A stretch of DNA of 64,000 nucleotides from Sciurus carolinensis (GCF_902686445.1 NC_062223.1:46265998-46329997); one strand, 5' to 3'; numbered from the stretch's first letter, positions 1 through 12,819 are shown. Program-made: numbers and translations. The notes: generated by a model from the letters alone, not told the origin.

Positions 1-192
1 GGGATGGCAACTGTCCAGTTTGTCTGAGGCTGAAGGAGTTCTCAGGCTATGTGATTTTCAATGACAAGGACAGTCCTAAACAAACAAAAAAGAATCAGTC
101 ACTCTAATTCCAGGTCTGCCCTAAACCCTTTGCCAATTTACTCCCACTCATGCTATGCTGACCTTCAGAAATTTGTTTTTGTATTTAAATAC

Positions 193-312
193 TGATATAC
201 ATATATATATATATGTGTGTGTGTGTATATATATATACATATGTATGTACATATGTATATCAGTATATATATATATATACATACATATATATATATGCAT
301 AGATATATATAT
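193..312. repeat. TA/TG/TACA compound microsatellite
   Basis: About 120 bases of alternating purine-pyrimidine: (TA)n, (TG)n and ACATATGT units. GATATAC near the left end is mirrored by GTATATC near position 260, so the tract can fold back on itself. Length polymorphism is likely. Confidence 0.9.
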
Positions 313-484
313 CCTCTATTGGGGAGGGTAGTTTGCAAGTTTCTTGAGGATAGGGCCCATATCACTTTAATTTTTTTTTTTTTCTAATACTTAGAGTATT
401 TAATAAAATGAACTAAAGAATTAAAAATTTTTACTTCGGTGTTTCAAGCATTATACAACCTTTCTTCTTTAGTTTAATTAAGTA

Positions 485-735
485 AAGCAGTGAAGCTTAG
501 TGGCTATAAATGTGAATTTAAATTCCTAACCTGTTACTTGCTGATTATTTGACTTTGAGCAAGTTTATTAACCTTTCTGAGCCTCAATGTCTTAAGAGTG
601 TAAAATGGAGATAAAAATACTACCCACTTCCCAGTGATATTATAAGCCTTAAACAAAGTGTTGGTTAAGTCTGTAGTATTTTGTTTAGCACATAGGCCAC
701 AACTAGTTATTAGGTGGCCGTTGTTAATAAGTGAT
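485..735 (+). repeat. MIR SINE relic, directly upstream of an exon
   Basis: The order of MIR landmarks is recognisable on the + strand: TAGTGGCTATAAATG, then TTTGACTTTGAGCAAGTTTA, CTGAGCCTCAATGTC, GTAAAATGGAGATAAAA and a degraded 3' end near 730. It stops about 45 bases before the exon at 780. Confidence 0.75.
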
Positions 736-779
736 TGGAAATCAACTCATGGTGTTTTTCCATGGTTTGTTTCTTTCAG

Positions 780-1049
780 AGAATTTATGTCATCCCAGGC
801 AAAAGCAGTTATTAAAACTACTGATGATTATTTGCAGCCTCAGTTTGGCCTCGACAGACTTTTGCATTCAGCAGCAGTATCAGAAGGGTCAGGACTTCAA
901 GATTGCTCTATACATCAAACAGCATCAGATCACAGCCATGAGGAAATATCAAACCCAGATAGCTTCAAATCAAACAGTAAAAACAATTCTTGTTTTATGT
1001 CAGCATCCAAGAGAAACAGACCTGTCAGTGCTCCAATGGGTCAACTGAG
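780..1049 (+). CDS. DCDC1: DCDC1 internal exon: Ser/Asn-rich linker before the first DCX domain
   Basis: A 270-base exon between acceptor TTTCTTTCAG (ends 779) and donor GTAATC (1050). It begins with the last base of an Arg codon and ends with the first two bases of another, which the next exon completes. The product begins EFMSSQAKAV and ends KRNRPVSAPMGQ. It is hydrophilic, rich in Ser, Asn and His, and likely disordered, with no membrane segment or catalytic motif. The motif strings and the downstream DCX exons match DCDC1 as I remember it, where this part follows an N-terminal stretch of about 55 residues encoded outside the window. DCDC1 (now including the former DCDC5) is a microtubule-associated protein linked to dynein and vesicle transport at the midbody. 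A read-through ORF from 658 runs into this exon, but its first 40 codons are MIR-derived intron. Confidence 0.85.
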
Positions 1050-2231
1050 GTAATCAAAGTTGTTCTCTGTTCTTTTAAACCAACTGTTGAAGCTCTTTCC
1101 TTTGAGCAGAATTTAAAGTTATTCTGCTAACTATTTCAGACATTAAAAGATAACATATCTCTTGGGGCTTGTTTCTGTTTTTGTTTGTTTGTTTTTTTCC
1201 TTTGAAAGCACCAGAGTAGAATGTTGCTAATTACATTGTGGAAAACATGAAATATACTTCAACCTGGATAGTCTGAAACTAAAAAGATTATTTGAAGTAA
1301 AATCAGAATAGGACCAGGAAATATCTTTCCTTTCAGGATATTTATTTTAAAATAGAAATGCATACTTTAGATATTTAACCAATAGTTTGGTACAGAATGA
1401 AACTGTTATGAACTGATTATAAAATCATTATATATATATTTTCACGTCAAGATTGTTATCCTAAACTGTTAACCTCAGAGTTAACAGAACATAAGAACAT
1501 GTTGGTTAAAAACAAAAGAAACTGATACTCCCATTACTTTTATGTGTTTGAATATTTGGGCATGTTGTGATTCTAACTTACCCAAAGTTTTTAAGATGTG
1601 GACTTTGCTTCTGTGGTGTTGCAAATTAACTTCACCTTTCTACTTTTGCCAAGAAAATAATAAAAATCAAAACTGGTTTTAACTGAAAATAAAACTTAGA
1701 AATCTTAAATTTTATTGCTCCCAGACAATTTGAAATGCAGGCAATTCAATTAATTGTAGTATTAAAGTTTTAGTAGTATAAAAATCTATTTGAATTTAAT
1801 TTTTTTTAAAAAATCAACGAACTTTCATGAACACAAAAACTTGTAGAAACTCTTAGCCATTTACTATTTCATGACATTAAGACCATATTACTATTTTTTG
1901 CTCTTGTTACATGGCAGATCTAGCTATCTAATTTTTCAGATACACAATATTAAAGGAATGTTATGGTGTTTTATAAGTAAAATGATAAAAATGATTTATT
2001 CTGAGATTAAGTGTTTATGTAACCCAGTTTGATACTCTATCCTATTTTAAATGTTTGAATATCTAATAGTGACAATTTCATTCTATAAAAAGCTTTGTTG
2101 GGGAACACTTACGTACAAGGAACAACCTTTAGAGCATATGTATTTTTAAAATGTTTATAGTAAATTTTACTTAAAAGATTTTAGTAATTAACATGTACCA
2201 ATTTTTGTGTTCTTTTTTTGTTTTCCTTTAG
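1050..2231 (+). other. DCDC1: DCDC1 intron, phase 2, about 1.2 kb
   Basis: GT at 1050 and AG at 2230-2231. AT-rich sequence with no recognisable repeat and no coding signal in any frame. The splice phases on its two sides agree. Confidence 0.8.
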
Positions 2232-2388
2232 AGTTTTAAAGTTCTCCTCTCTAAAATTTCAGTCCACTCAGAATTGGCAAAGATTGTCTCAAAGATACAA
2301 ACTTCAACCAAGAGTAATTAAAGTAACAGCTTACAAAAATGGATCTAGAACAGTCTTTGCCAAAGTTACTGCTCCAACCGTCACCTTG
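2232..2388 (+). CDS. DCDC1: DCDC1 internal exon: start of first DCX domain
   Basis: A 157-base exon between acceptor TTTTCCTTTAG (ends 2231) and donor GTAACT (2389). Its first base completes the Arg codon left open by the preceding exon and it ends on a whole Leu codon (phase 0). It encodes a basic linker (QNWQRLSQRYKLQPR) and then the first beta-hairpin of a DCX domain, VIKVTAYKNGSRTVFAKV, with the typical aromatic-x-Asn-Gly turn. DCX domains have a ubiquitin-like fold and bind tubulin. The phase match with both neighbours supports the boundaries. Confidence 0.87.
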
Positions 2389-2885
2389 GTAACTAATGTT
2401 CCAAAGTTTTCAGCACTTTATTTTCTCCCTTGCTCTCTTTATGATTTAAAAAAGTGAAAAAGATAACACTTAACTGCATTAAGATTTTCTTTTTATGAAT
2501 CTGAACCTATAAATTGCTTATATGTGTAGATCTCACAGGCATTTCAGTCCTTTCCTTTTTAAAAATCGATATAAAACAGTGTAGTTATTAAACAGATTAA
2601 TTAAACAAATACAATGATATTATATTTTGCAGAGTTATTAAAATGACAGATCTTAAGTTTAAGGATTAAAATTAGATCATAATTAGATATTCTTGGTGCT
2701 TTGATTTACCTTTTAATTCATATTTTTAGCTGCTAGAAAATAACTGCACTGTATGGACTGAGTTACTGAACTTAGCAAGTGACTCAATTGGGCTTCTGTT
2801 TTGATTGTTAGAACCTTTTGTTTTATGGAAATGTGTTACTTTCTTTGTCATAAATCACTTTGTCTTACCTCTTGTTTTCTTCTAG
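2389..2885 (+). other. DCDC1: DCDC1 intron, phase 0, 497 bases
   Basis: GT at 2389 and AG at 2884-2885. It interrupts the first DCX domain between its second strand and the following helix, the same place as the 23-kb intron in the second domain. No repeat or other feature is recognised. Confidence 0.82.
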
Positions 2886-3047
2886 CTGCTGGAGGAGTGC
2901 ACAGACAAGCTGAATCTGAACATGGCCGCACGACGAGTGTTCTTGGCAGACGGCAAGGAAGTCCTCGAATCTGAAGATATTCCCCATGAAGCTGATGTTT
3001 ATGTTTCAACGGGAGAGCCCTTTTCAGATCCACTCAAAAAATTAAAG
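2886..3047 (+). CDS. DCDC1: DCDC1 internal exon: end of first DCX domain
   Basis: A 162-base exon (54 codons, phase 0 at both ends) between acceptor TTTTCTTCTAG (ends 2885) and donor GTAAAA (3048). It begins LLEECTDKLNL and continues AARRVFLADGKEVLESEDI, then DVYVSTGEPFSDP: the helix, third strand, Asp-Gly turn and terminal strand of a DCX domain. With the preceding exon it makes a complete domain of about 80 residues. No stop or frameshift is present. Two short introns (1,182 and 497 bases) separate the first three exons, and the next intron is more than 18 kb. Confidence 0.9.
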
Positions 3048-3575
3048 GTAAAAGTGTGGGGGAACCCCTGTATCCCCATACATAGTAAATTGCTTAAGGG
3101 GTGCAATTAAAAAATGATTTTCATCTCGTCTTTTTTGCATGGTTTAACAAAACTAATGTTTACGCATTTACAGCTCAGTAAGAGGATAATGTGCTTAATG
3201 AAAGAAAAATCCACTGACAGCCACGTTTATTGCCCTTCATTAGCATTGGTGCTTAATTTAATATAGATCTGAACAGACATTAGGGAGCCTGCAGGAGGTT
3301 AAATGGTGAAAATATAATAAATTAAATCAGAGATTATTGAATTTACTGTTTAGTTTTTGTGACACTCAACAGACATAATTCATTAGATTTATTCTCTCAG
3401 AAAATAGTTTCAAATATCATTTAGCAATTTATACTCTTGGCCTTTTTTCAGATGACAATATATAACTATGAAAATATGGCCAGTAATGAACATGTAATTC
3501 TTATGTACCTGTGATTCTCCTAATAATTTTTTTCCAAGGTTAATGCAGCAACTTGATTTTTTTTTTTAAACCTTG

Positions 3576-3632
3576 AAATGCACTTGCATGTGTGCACATG
3601 CGCGCGCACACACACACACATTCACACACAAA
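3576..3632. repeat. CA/CG alternating tract
   Basis: TGCATGTGTGCACATGCG followed by CGCGCACACACACACAC: over 40 bases of nearly uninterrupted alternating purine and pyrimidine, with CG steps in the centre and TG/CA arms that can pair. This composition favours Z-DNA or a hairpin. Confidence 0.8.
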
Positions 3633-5439
3633 CCCCTCCATATGTATAATCTCAAACATTTTCTGGTCAGGTTTTTAAAAAGTACATTGTTTTTAAAATT
3701 TCAGAAATTTGAGGATTTTCTAAAATTAAAACTTTTTTTCGACCAGAAGGGATACATTTGAAGAAAGAAAAGGCCCAGTATCTCTAAGAATATTCTTCAA
3801 AGCATTTTGTATCCAGAGTTTGTTATCAAGTGCTATATATGATAATCGGATTTAAATAACATAAAGAATAAGAACTTTGCCATAAAAATTCAGTATTTCT
3901 AACTACTGTACTCCCTTATACTTTTTATACTGTATTAGATGTAATTTTTCTGCAGCTCCTATAAAGCTGGTGAATCAAAGGCAAGTCTAGGCAGTAATTG
4001 CATAAGTAGGAGAAAAGTAATTTTGGAATTCATTACAGATGAGGTGATGAAAATCCCTCTTGTATTAATGTTATTGTATAAAACAATGTTAGGATTTCTA
4101 TTTCTTTGATAATACTTGATCATCAGAAAATAAGTCATTTCTTGAATTCAGTAGAAAGTTCAAGATAATTTGGTCTTTGTAAAGAAACTTGTTGCTGTAA
4201 TACTCAATAAAAATTCCCCTTGTGATCATGTAGACCCATACATTTGCTTTAACTTTTAAAAATAGCTGCTTTTGTTTTGTATTCATTGAGTCATTTATTT
4301 ATGAATTATGAATCTTAGAGGGTAAATACATTCCTATGATTTTTTAAAAAATTCAGAAGTTTATGTAATGGTTACTTCAATAAGATCCTTGATCATTTTA
4401 TTACTTGTCTTTCAAATGAATCATAGTATGTATTGTAGAAGAGATGCATAAAAATTTTTTATAGCTAAGCTAAGAAGAAAATTTCCTGGACATGTATGCC
4501 CAAAATAATAATGTCACATACATGACTAAACTTTGTCGGTGATTTTAAAATGTGTGAACTAATTTTCTCCTACTTTTTGTTTCTCTTTTATCCTCTTTAA
4601 AAGCCAAGTCCAGGACAAAAACTTCTCTGCTTTGTCTGCATATCTTTGGCTGTGTTTCACTGTGACATGCACTGCTGTTCTTTTAGCACCAAAATGTTGG
4701 CACACACTCTGAAAATTTCACACCATCTCTTGCTGGATCAGCAAGCTTAACCCACCAAAATCTGGTGTTGTGCAATGGTTTTTGACTGATAATCAATCTT
4801 TATGCTGCTCGACAGTTGTTGCTGGGACACGGAGTAGAGCAGGTGGCAGATGTGTCTTGTCTTTTGAGAAAAGAAATTGTAGGTGAGCTTGGACACAGTC
4901 TAGCATATCACATGTCCATTAAAAAGACTTAGGGTAAGTATAATGGGGAAAAGTCACTCATCTAAGTTAATCTCATAGATAAGCCTAAACACTGATCTTT
5001 GATTTCACTCAAAACATTAAACATATAAATGTAAATATATATGGCACATATTACCTTTCACATATATGCATGTATGTGAATATTTAACTTGATATGGGTG
5101 ATATTTCCACATCTTCACATATACTTTTTTAATATCATCTAAATCAGATTTAAGATAACCTTTTGAGCATGTTTTATAGATTTATCAGTAATTTGTCAAC
5201 TTGTTGTCAAAAGTATACCATAAAAATAAAGCATGTTTGAATAACTCCGAAGATGGTAGATACATTTAAAGGGAGAGGAGGTATTATCAGTTGGAAAATT
5301 TAATATGCTAAAGGTAAAAAGGGGAAAAATAAGACCTACTGTTGCTGATATAACTTTCTAAATGAGCACGAATGTTTTATATAAAATCAGCCTAAAAGCA
5401 TTAGAGTCAGTATCTGGCCAGTATTTCAAGTTACTTGTT

Positions 5440-5700
5440 TTTATTCATGCAGCAATTTATTAGAACCTACTATGTGCCAGGTAATAAGCCAGATTAGATA
5501 CAAAGAAAAGTAGGGGCTTATGCCAATTTCTTCTTTTAATTGTTATTCTTTTACCTCTGATTTCAATTCAATTCATTAAAAATTTAAATCAGTAAACATT
5601 TTTATTGAGTATTTACTATGTCTGACCCTGGCATAGGCATAGAAGTTCTGGCCTTTAAGGAACTTAAACTCTAGGCTAAATAAGTTACAAATCCTTAAAA
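5440..5700 (+). repeat. Ancient LINE-like repeat, two partial copies
   Basis: Two versions of a very common old mammalian motif (TTTATTGAGxxxxTACTATGTxxxxGGCA): CTACTATGTGCCAGG near 5,470 and TATTTACTATGTCTGACC near 5,610, followed by an AACTTAAACTCTAGG-type continuation. The class (old LINE 3' region) is a guess. Similar fragments are at 8,536, 13,480 and 15,350. Confidence 0.45.
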
Positions 5701-8535
5701 CTGAGAATACTGTTCAACAGTGCAAATCAAAGGGATCCTTTAAAGGAAAGATTACCTTAATATTGTCACAGGAAGGTCAAATAAGCCAATATATATTGTA
5801 GCAATTGTATTTCCATACCTCAGTGGTTTCCCTATGATTTAGAAAATCAGTATAAATATTGAAAATTGCCTGCTATTGGAAAATAATGAGAGATTTACTA
5901 AGATAGGGAAAAAAAGCCAGCATAGCATCTCTGATTTTTTAACTATTTTACTGTCCTTTTTCAGCATCCCTGTTGACAACTAGAGGCACTGTATTTAATA
6001 GAAAGTCAGAGAGCTATTCATCACATACTTTGAAACACAAAGCTTTCATTTAGAGGTCAGGATAAGGTCAAGACTGACATGAAGCATTCCATGTTGCAGT
6101 GCAATATTAGAGTAATTCTTATATTTTGAAGTTGAAGACCTAATCATAAACATGAATTGTATATGGAAAAAAATCAGAAAATAGAAATATTTTACAAAGT
6201 CTGTTGATGAAAATGTTTTGTGGTTTTATAATTCTGGTAATTAAAGATTCTGATATTTATTAGTGATTCTGGAATTGTGAAGATGTAGTTAATGCATTGT
6301 TAGAAAAGGCATTTCAAAAGTTTTCATTTTCAAAGAAGAGTCGTCAGTTTCATGTTTTAGGATTTATTTACAGTTTCCTGAAGCTTCTGTTCAATGGTGG
6401 CACAGTGAAAATTCTTGGATGACATTCATATGGTTTATAAAAGTTCAGCCCCTTTAAAACTGCTAGGAGATACTGGCAATGCAAATAAAGCATAAAGAAT
6501 GGTTTGTGCCCAGTGTTTAATTGATTATCTTAAAATTGAGGGGAGGGTTTGTTTAGATCTAATTCATTAGCTAATGAATTTTACTGCATGTAGTTCTTAT
6601 TGTCTTTAAATATTTTGGGTTTTATATTTCCCCTCTTTCCTTTATATCCTATTCTACTATTTGGCTTTCAGAATTATAAGTTACAGTGATTCATTTCAGT
6701 TCTGAGGTTTTTTAACCAGAAGCGAAACTGAGTATTATGAATAAGATTTTACATCTTTTAAATACTGTATTGTGAAGATGTAGTCACAGGAAAAAAATCC
6801 ATGAAAGGAGTTCTTGATACTACACCTAAGATCTAAATTTAAACCTTGAGATTTTCTGCTGGTTGCCATGTGATCTACAAAATGAAATAATTTGCTGTGA
6901 CAGCTTGTGATTGACAAGAATATGTGTGAGCATATTTAAAATAGGCCATCTTTTCATGTAGAAGTAAATGTCAGTGAAATGATGGATTCTCATCATTTTA
7001 ATTATTGATGATTTGGAAATATTTCAATTCCATGACACACAGGACACATTCTAAATAGCAGCATAACACTTTTTCTCATATCTGCGTCAATAATGAAATG
7101 TTCTGTCATATTTTGTTTTTCAAAAAATGCATTAGTTTAATGAACATGGATTCATGTATTATATTGTTTCATTATATATGTCTATTAAGGTTGTTGTTTT
7201 TAATTGTTGTGTTAAAAGCACAAGTGTCAAGAAGTGATCCACTACTCATATCACACCATACCTTGCTATTTCTTTTTCTGGATCTTAAACAGAATGCTAT
7301 AGTGTTGCCTGCACCAATGGCTGCTTTATCCTGCTAAAGCTAATACCGAACTTCATGATGCCTACCTATAGGGCAAATACTGGAGCAAATTTAGGCAGCT
7401 ACTGGAGTTTGGGCTGGTTTTCCTAAATTCCTTTTATTATTGGTTTCAATAGAACCTATACTAGGTGATTTTGTTAGTCCATTTTATCTCTCACTTGGCT
7501 ATGTATACTCAAAAGTAGAAACTAGCATCATAAAGAAGGAAAAGGGATTCTTCTATTTGAAGAGGTAAAGATAAAGTCACAAATATGTATTTCATGTGTT
7601 TCCTGTTCCAAAGGTCTTAAACCTATAAATTAGTGTACATGGTATCCTTACTATATAAATGTATATAGATATGGATTTGAAGACAATTGTAGGAGACCAA
7701 AGGTAACTTTAGCCAGTAGGGAAACCTAAAGCATTTGCATGTAGTTTGCAGCTGCCCCTCATACTTTCAAATATCAAATCATTGGGAAAGACCTAACTTC
7801 TTAAGATATTCATGAAATAGTGAATTAATTATAAACATACACAAAGGATATACTTATTTTAAAAAGATGCCTACAAATAATATAATTCTGATAAATTGAA
7901 TGGTTCAATGGTTTCTGTATGTCATGTACCCAGTTATGGCTTTAAGTTTGTTAGGTTTACTCCTTTTAATCCCTGAGTTAGAGATGTAGATCCATAGTCA
8001 CTTATCTGCAATTCTCGAGCTCAAGATTGTAGAAGTCCAAACGCTTTTTAAAATAACTCATTTGGTAGTAGAATCTTATTTACCGTAACAAATCAAGTGT
8101 ATTGTTGAAAAATAATTAATGTGTTTGACTTTGGGCTGCTACTTTCCTGAGGATATTATATGATGTGTGATATATACACCATTTTATATATATATAATGT
8201 TATCATGAACTTTTTTGAAACCCAAAGTTTCTAGATATCAAACCACAATCAACCTTAATGGTTTTGGTTATTGTCTTTCTGCTATAGTTGCAAAGAACTC
8301 TGATAAATGTTAATTCTCACTGGAATATTAATTCATAAGGTTTATAAATATTGTCCTTATTATCTCAAGTTGTTTGTTGCATGGATGACAGTGGACAGAG
8401 TCCTTCTCCCTGACTAGAACTGAGAGAATATGTGGGATGTAATAAAAACAAAACAAAGCAACACCCTCAAAACCAGTGATTCCCTGTTTAAGGAGGCAGA
8501 AGGAACAGTCTTTGAGTTAAAGGGAGAACATTTGT

Positions 8536-8690
8536 TCATTCATTTATCAAGTGAACATATATTTATTGAGTTCCTACAATGTTCAAGGCACTGCTCTCAT
8601 GTTTTAAGGATATAGTGTGAACAAGAAAGAGGTCTCATGGAGATTAGATTCTAGAGAGGTGGAATGAGATAAAGAATATAAACATAAAAA
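8536..8690 (+). repeat. Ancient LINE-like repeat fragment
   Basis: It contains TTCATTCATTTATCAAGTG, ATATTTATTGAGTTCCTAC and CAAGGCACTGCTCTCATG, then a region ending in TTAGATTCTAGAG. This is the usual order of this old interspersed repeat. The minus-strand 104-codon ORF over this area has no family resemblance and is chance. Confidence 0.5.
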
Positions 8691-8979
8691 GAACAAAATA
8701 ATTATTGGCAATGTGTTATAAAGGAAATAAAAAAATTGTATAATAAGAAGAAATGTTCTAGAAACAAAAGGAGGGATTTTTAAAATGAAACGGGCATTTA
8801 CAGTAACCATTAAGTTAAAACTTTTAGAGAGTTGACTGTCTACCCTGCTTGTTACTTTACCTGAGAATTCATATATACATTTGATAATTACTTCTTCAGA
8901 GCAGTTTGCCTTTCTCACTGTTCATTTTTTAAACTTTCAGACATCTTCTAGGAGAGTGTGAGACATGCATTATTTGTTT

Positions 8980-9125
8980 AGTGGAAAGAATGTTAGACAT
9001 GAATTCAGATGATCCTGCAAGATTCTCACCCCACTGTATGACCTTGGTCAAACTGGCCTGCACTTTTATTGCCCTTATGTGTAAAATAGAGGTAATAATA
9101 TCTTAAAGGATTATTGAATACTCTC
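8980..9125 (+). repeat. MIR fragment
   Basis: TGTATGACCTTGGTCAAAC, GTGTAAAATAGAGGTAATAA and TTAAAGGATTATTGAATA in the order seen in MIR. The 5' part is degraded. Confidence 0.65.
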
Positions 9126-9334
9126 TTATTTTTCTAATAAAGATAGATTATTTGAAGATTAAATGTCTATAAATCCCTAGTCTAAATTTAAAAAGCAAGA
9201 CCAGCATTTTATAAACAGTATAACTAAGATTTCAAGTCCATCACTCAGAAGCTGTGTTCACTCATACCTTCTGAGAACAATTGTTTGTGTTTAGGAATAC
9301 AAGAAAAATCTTGTTTCTGTTTATCATTGCCAGG

Positions 9335-9505
9335 AAAGCAAATTACAGTGTAAACCTGGGCAAATCACTAATCTCTTTAAACCTGAGTTTCCTCATCCAT
9401 AAATCAAGCATAATTGTATATAACTCACAGCATTGCTATGAGGAGTAGCTAAGATGATAAGGGTAAAAATCTGACACATAATAGGTGTTAAAAATATCAT
9501 CTGTC
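9335..9505 (+). repeat. MIR fragment
   Basis: CTGGGCAAATCACTAATCTC, CTGAGTTTCCTCATCCATAA, ATGAGGAGTAGCTAAGATGA and ACACATAATAGGTGTTAAAA follow the MIR 3' half in order. Confidence 0.75.
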
Positions 9506-11229
9506 TACCTGGTCTATATTTACGCTCTTTTGCTCCATCCTTTACTAGGCATGTATCCACAAGCTTTTCATACAGGTTTCATAAGAACCTGATTTTACTA
9601 CCAAAGATATTTGCCAGGTCTGAGATTTTGAAACATATTCAATCAAATTAAAATCCCTACTGAGCCGTGGTGGTTATAGATTGGTATGGAAATCTGAGTT
9701 AGAGGCTTTGAATTCTTGGTATCTGAGGTTTAGGTAAAGATCAAGTCTTTTTGTAAAAAGAGCCCCAAATAGTCTTACTCTACTCTATTCCAAGAGTTGT
9801 ATTTTAAAATATGTTCATGACCCAGGGCTAGCCTTAACTTTCAGCTGCCATAATTATTTAAACAAAGTTCATAGAAAAGTTCAGGGAAAGGGTGACAACA
9901 TTTTGATTGGCACAATAGATGGGATGTTTGTAATTTTAATCAAATTTAAATTGAAGACATACTTCAAATGATATGTCAGACTAGTGTTACTGAGTTAAAA
10001 TCTAATGACAACCACTGTCATTATTAGTTAAATATAGCCATCATGCCTATAGCAATACATGATGACACTTAAGAACATGCAGAAACAAAGAGCGTAAGTA
10101 TTTAGAGAAAAGGGAGTGACTAGAAACTCAATTGAATGCAGGAATGTGACCTGGATTTAATCTATTTACCAAACATAGAAGCAATTGTATTTTGGGCAGA
10201 TGATATAATTGAATATAGCAGTGTGTTTTCTTACTGTCAGAGCATTTATATTTTATAAACTCATCTTGCACCCATGAAATGATGTGCTTGTTCATATTTA
10301 ATGTCATTATCTATACCTACTTGGCAGTCAGAACATGAGTGTGTTTTCAAGTTTATTGCCTAACTACAAGAGAATGAATTTTTAAAGCTAAGAAGATTTT
10401 TAATAAGCTCATGAATTTGAAGTTGCAAGTTTGCTGCTTTTATTTTAGTGGTAGAACAAGGTAGGGTTCTTTTTGCCTCGTACACAAAATTGAAAATTAT
10501 AATGTGGAGAACACCTAGATTTATTTAATTTTATGACATTCATTGGCTTTTTGTTTTTGGATTAAACTGAGGGAATGTAATTATATTGTAGATAGACTTT
10601 TTAACACAGAAGCAGACTAGAAAGTGCTTATTTTTTCTCGATTTGGTTAAAAATAAAACCACGAAAAGAAAATGTGGATTCTTCAAAATGAAAAATAATT
10701 CATAGTTGGGGCATAGCATTCTGTGAGTGCTTTAGAGAGAATAAGAGTATGAACGATCATACACTGGGACCCTTCGGGGGAAGCATTATCCAAGATTACG
10801 CTAACCTTTTAAACTTCAGAAAAGTCCAGCCACCACTTTCATCTTTACACAGTGGCATCTTAAGTTTCTAGGGAGAAGTGCCTGAGGAAAAAAAGACTGA
10901 GACAGTTCTGGTCATGGATGCTTTGGAGGCCATGAGGTGTGGCTAGCAAATTTAGAGGAGTAGGTAAATGATAACGTGAGAAGAGGGACCCTTCTTTGGA
11001 TTTCGGTGTGTAGGACAGAAACATTGCTGAGAGTACTGTTAAGGTGGAGAATCAAGAACTGTCCATAGAGGAACTCTAATGTTCTGCTGTTGAGATTCAT
11101 GCTTGGGAAGGCAATTTATTTGTTCCTGTTCTCTGCGGAAACTCTCTCTAGGAAGAATATATTCCTATGGCTTTCTCAAGCCCCTTTTTACAATTGTCAT
11201 ATTTGTAATCATATTTATAATTACTGATG

Positions 11230-11370
11230 AAATGTCTATCATTCCCCCAGATCAAGTTTGCTTAGGGTAGAAACCATGGCTGCCTTATTTGGCACTATTT
11301 TCTGGCACAGGGCTTGGCACTTACTAGGTAGATGTACAACATTGTTCAGTGGATGTGTGAAGGACCAAAT
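11230..11370 (+). repeat. L2 LINE 3' end, degraded
   Basis: GGTAGAAACCATGGCTGCCT then CTGGCACAGGGCTTGGCACT and ACTAGGTAGATG resemble the L2 3' end (assumed). Boundaries are approximate. Confidence 0.5.
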
Positions 11371-11726
11371 GAAATAGATCATGGTGAACCATTTACATCC
11401 CAACAAGGTGTTAGTAAAAGGGAAGGGAAAAGACCTCTTTAGAAGAGCTTCCATGACTGTACAGAGTGAGTAGACATTTAGGAGGAACATATTAAACTTC
11501 CCCTGCCCAAAACTCATATGTAGAGATGTTAATGTTCCCATTTGGCAGAAAATTAGGGTGTACTAGCCCCAAAGTAATTACATTATAGAGAGTCGTTATG
11601 TTATAAAAGGGAGACTATGGTCAGAAGTGTATAAATGATTGCCAAGGGACATATAGAATCTGAGGATCTCAGGTTTTGAGCTTTCCCATATCCTTTCAGG
11701 AATGCCCTATTTTAACCATTCTCTCC

Positions 11727-11768
11727 CCTTCCATCCTTCCTTCCTTCCTTCCTTTCTTTTTCTTTTTT
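11727..11768. repeat. (TTCC)n microsatellite
   Basis: CCATCC followed by repeated TTCC/TTTC units, an all-pyrimidine tract of about 40 bases. Confidence 0.85.
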
Positions 11769-12819
11769 GTTTTTGTGGGGTGATAGGTGGGAATAGAAGA
11801 GGACTCTCAGATTCATTGAACACTTTTCTTAGTATTTCTTATAGTACCTTGTATAGATAGGTTCTTACTAACTGTTATTGACAAGAAGGAAATAAGAAAG
11901 AGGAGATGCATGACCGTGGGGAAGGTCACTTCTCACTGCCAAGGGACCTGTGAGACCAGGCTCACTCTTTTCTAATTCCAGCAAGGAGATGGTTGGGGGA
12001 AAAGTAGAGAGATGGGAGGTAGCTGTTTTCTAATTCTTACAAAGGTACAGATAGTCTCAGTCCTGGTAGCTGAATTTGGATTTTTGAATTTGAGAAAGTA
12101 ATGAAAGACAACTGTTGAAAGCATTTATTGACAATGGCTAGCATTTTTCCTAGAAGTTCAAAATGGATTTGGATGGGATTAAGGTTCTTGTTTTAGTACT
12201 CAGCTTGGCTCCCTGCCCCACATGCCCAATGGTCCCCTCACTTTTTTCTTACTACTCACTCTACCTATTCCCAGTCTCTGAGATTATTGTCTTCTTCATC
12301 AGGGCTAAAGCCTAGTCTATCTTTGTTGAGCATCCTCAGGTTTTCCATGCTAATAAAGTCTGATTCTCTTTTTTCCTTCTTGCTCTGGACAGGCCATCAG
12401 GTTTCCAATCACATTTCTTAACATGAAGTCATCATATGTCACCTCATGCTCTAAATAGAAGGGTTCCCTGGATCTTCAGCTGCTCCCTATATAGGAGATC
12501 CAGGCCCACATTTTGAGAAATGTTTCTGCAGAGCTTTCTTTTTCCTTACTTATCCCAATAGCTTTATTGTACAAGGAAATGAATTTTGTCTTAATGTAAG
12601 GAAGATTTTCCCTGTCTGTCCAAAAGATAGAATGGCCTGCTTTGAGGAGGTGTCATGCCTCTCAGCGTTTTGCAAAAGGTACAGATCTGGCTACTTCTTA
12701 TCCTCCTTGCTCTATCTCTGCCTCACAATAGCCTGTCATGATTTTGTATGACACAGTCTTCACATGCACTGTTTTCTCCTCTGAGATTATACTTGCCGTT
12801 TGTTGCTTATTCCATGTTT

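Larger units (their letters stand above)
1..779 (+). other. DCDC1: DCDC1 intron, 3' end (upstream of first visible exon)
   Basis: This is the end of an intron whose 5' part lies left of the window. It contains a TA/TG microsatellite (193-312) and a MIR (about 485-735), and ends in a pyrimidine-rich tract and AG at 778-779. The exon that follows begins with the third base of a codon, so the preceding exon, outside the window, must end with two bases of an Arg codon. No coding signal is seen in 1-779: the open frame from 658 is intron read-through into the exon. Confidence 0.7.
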
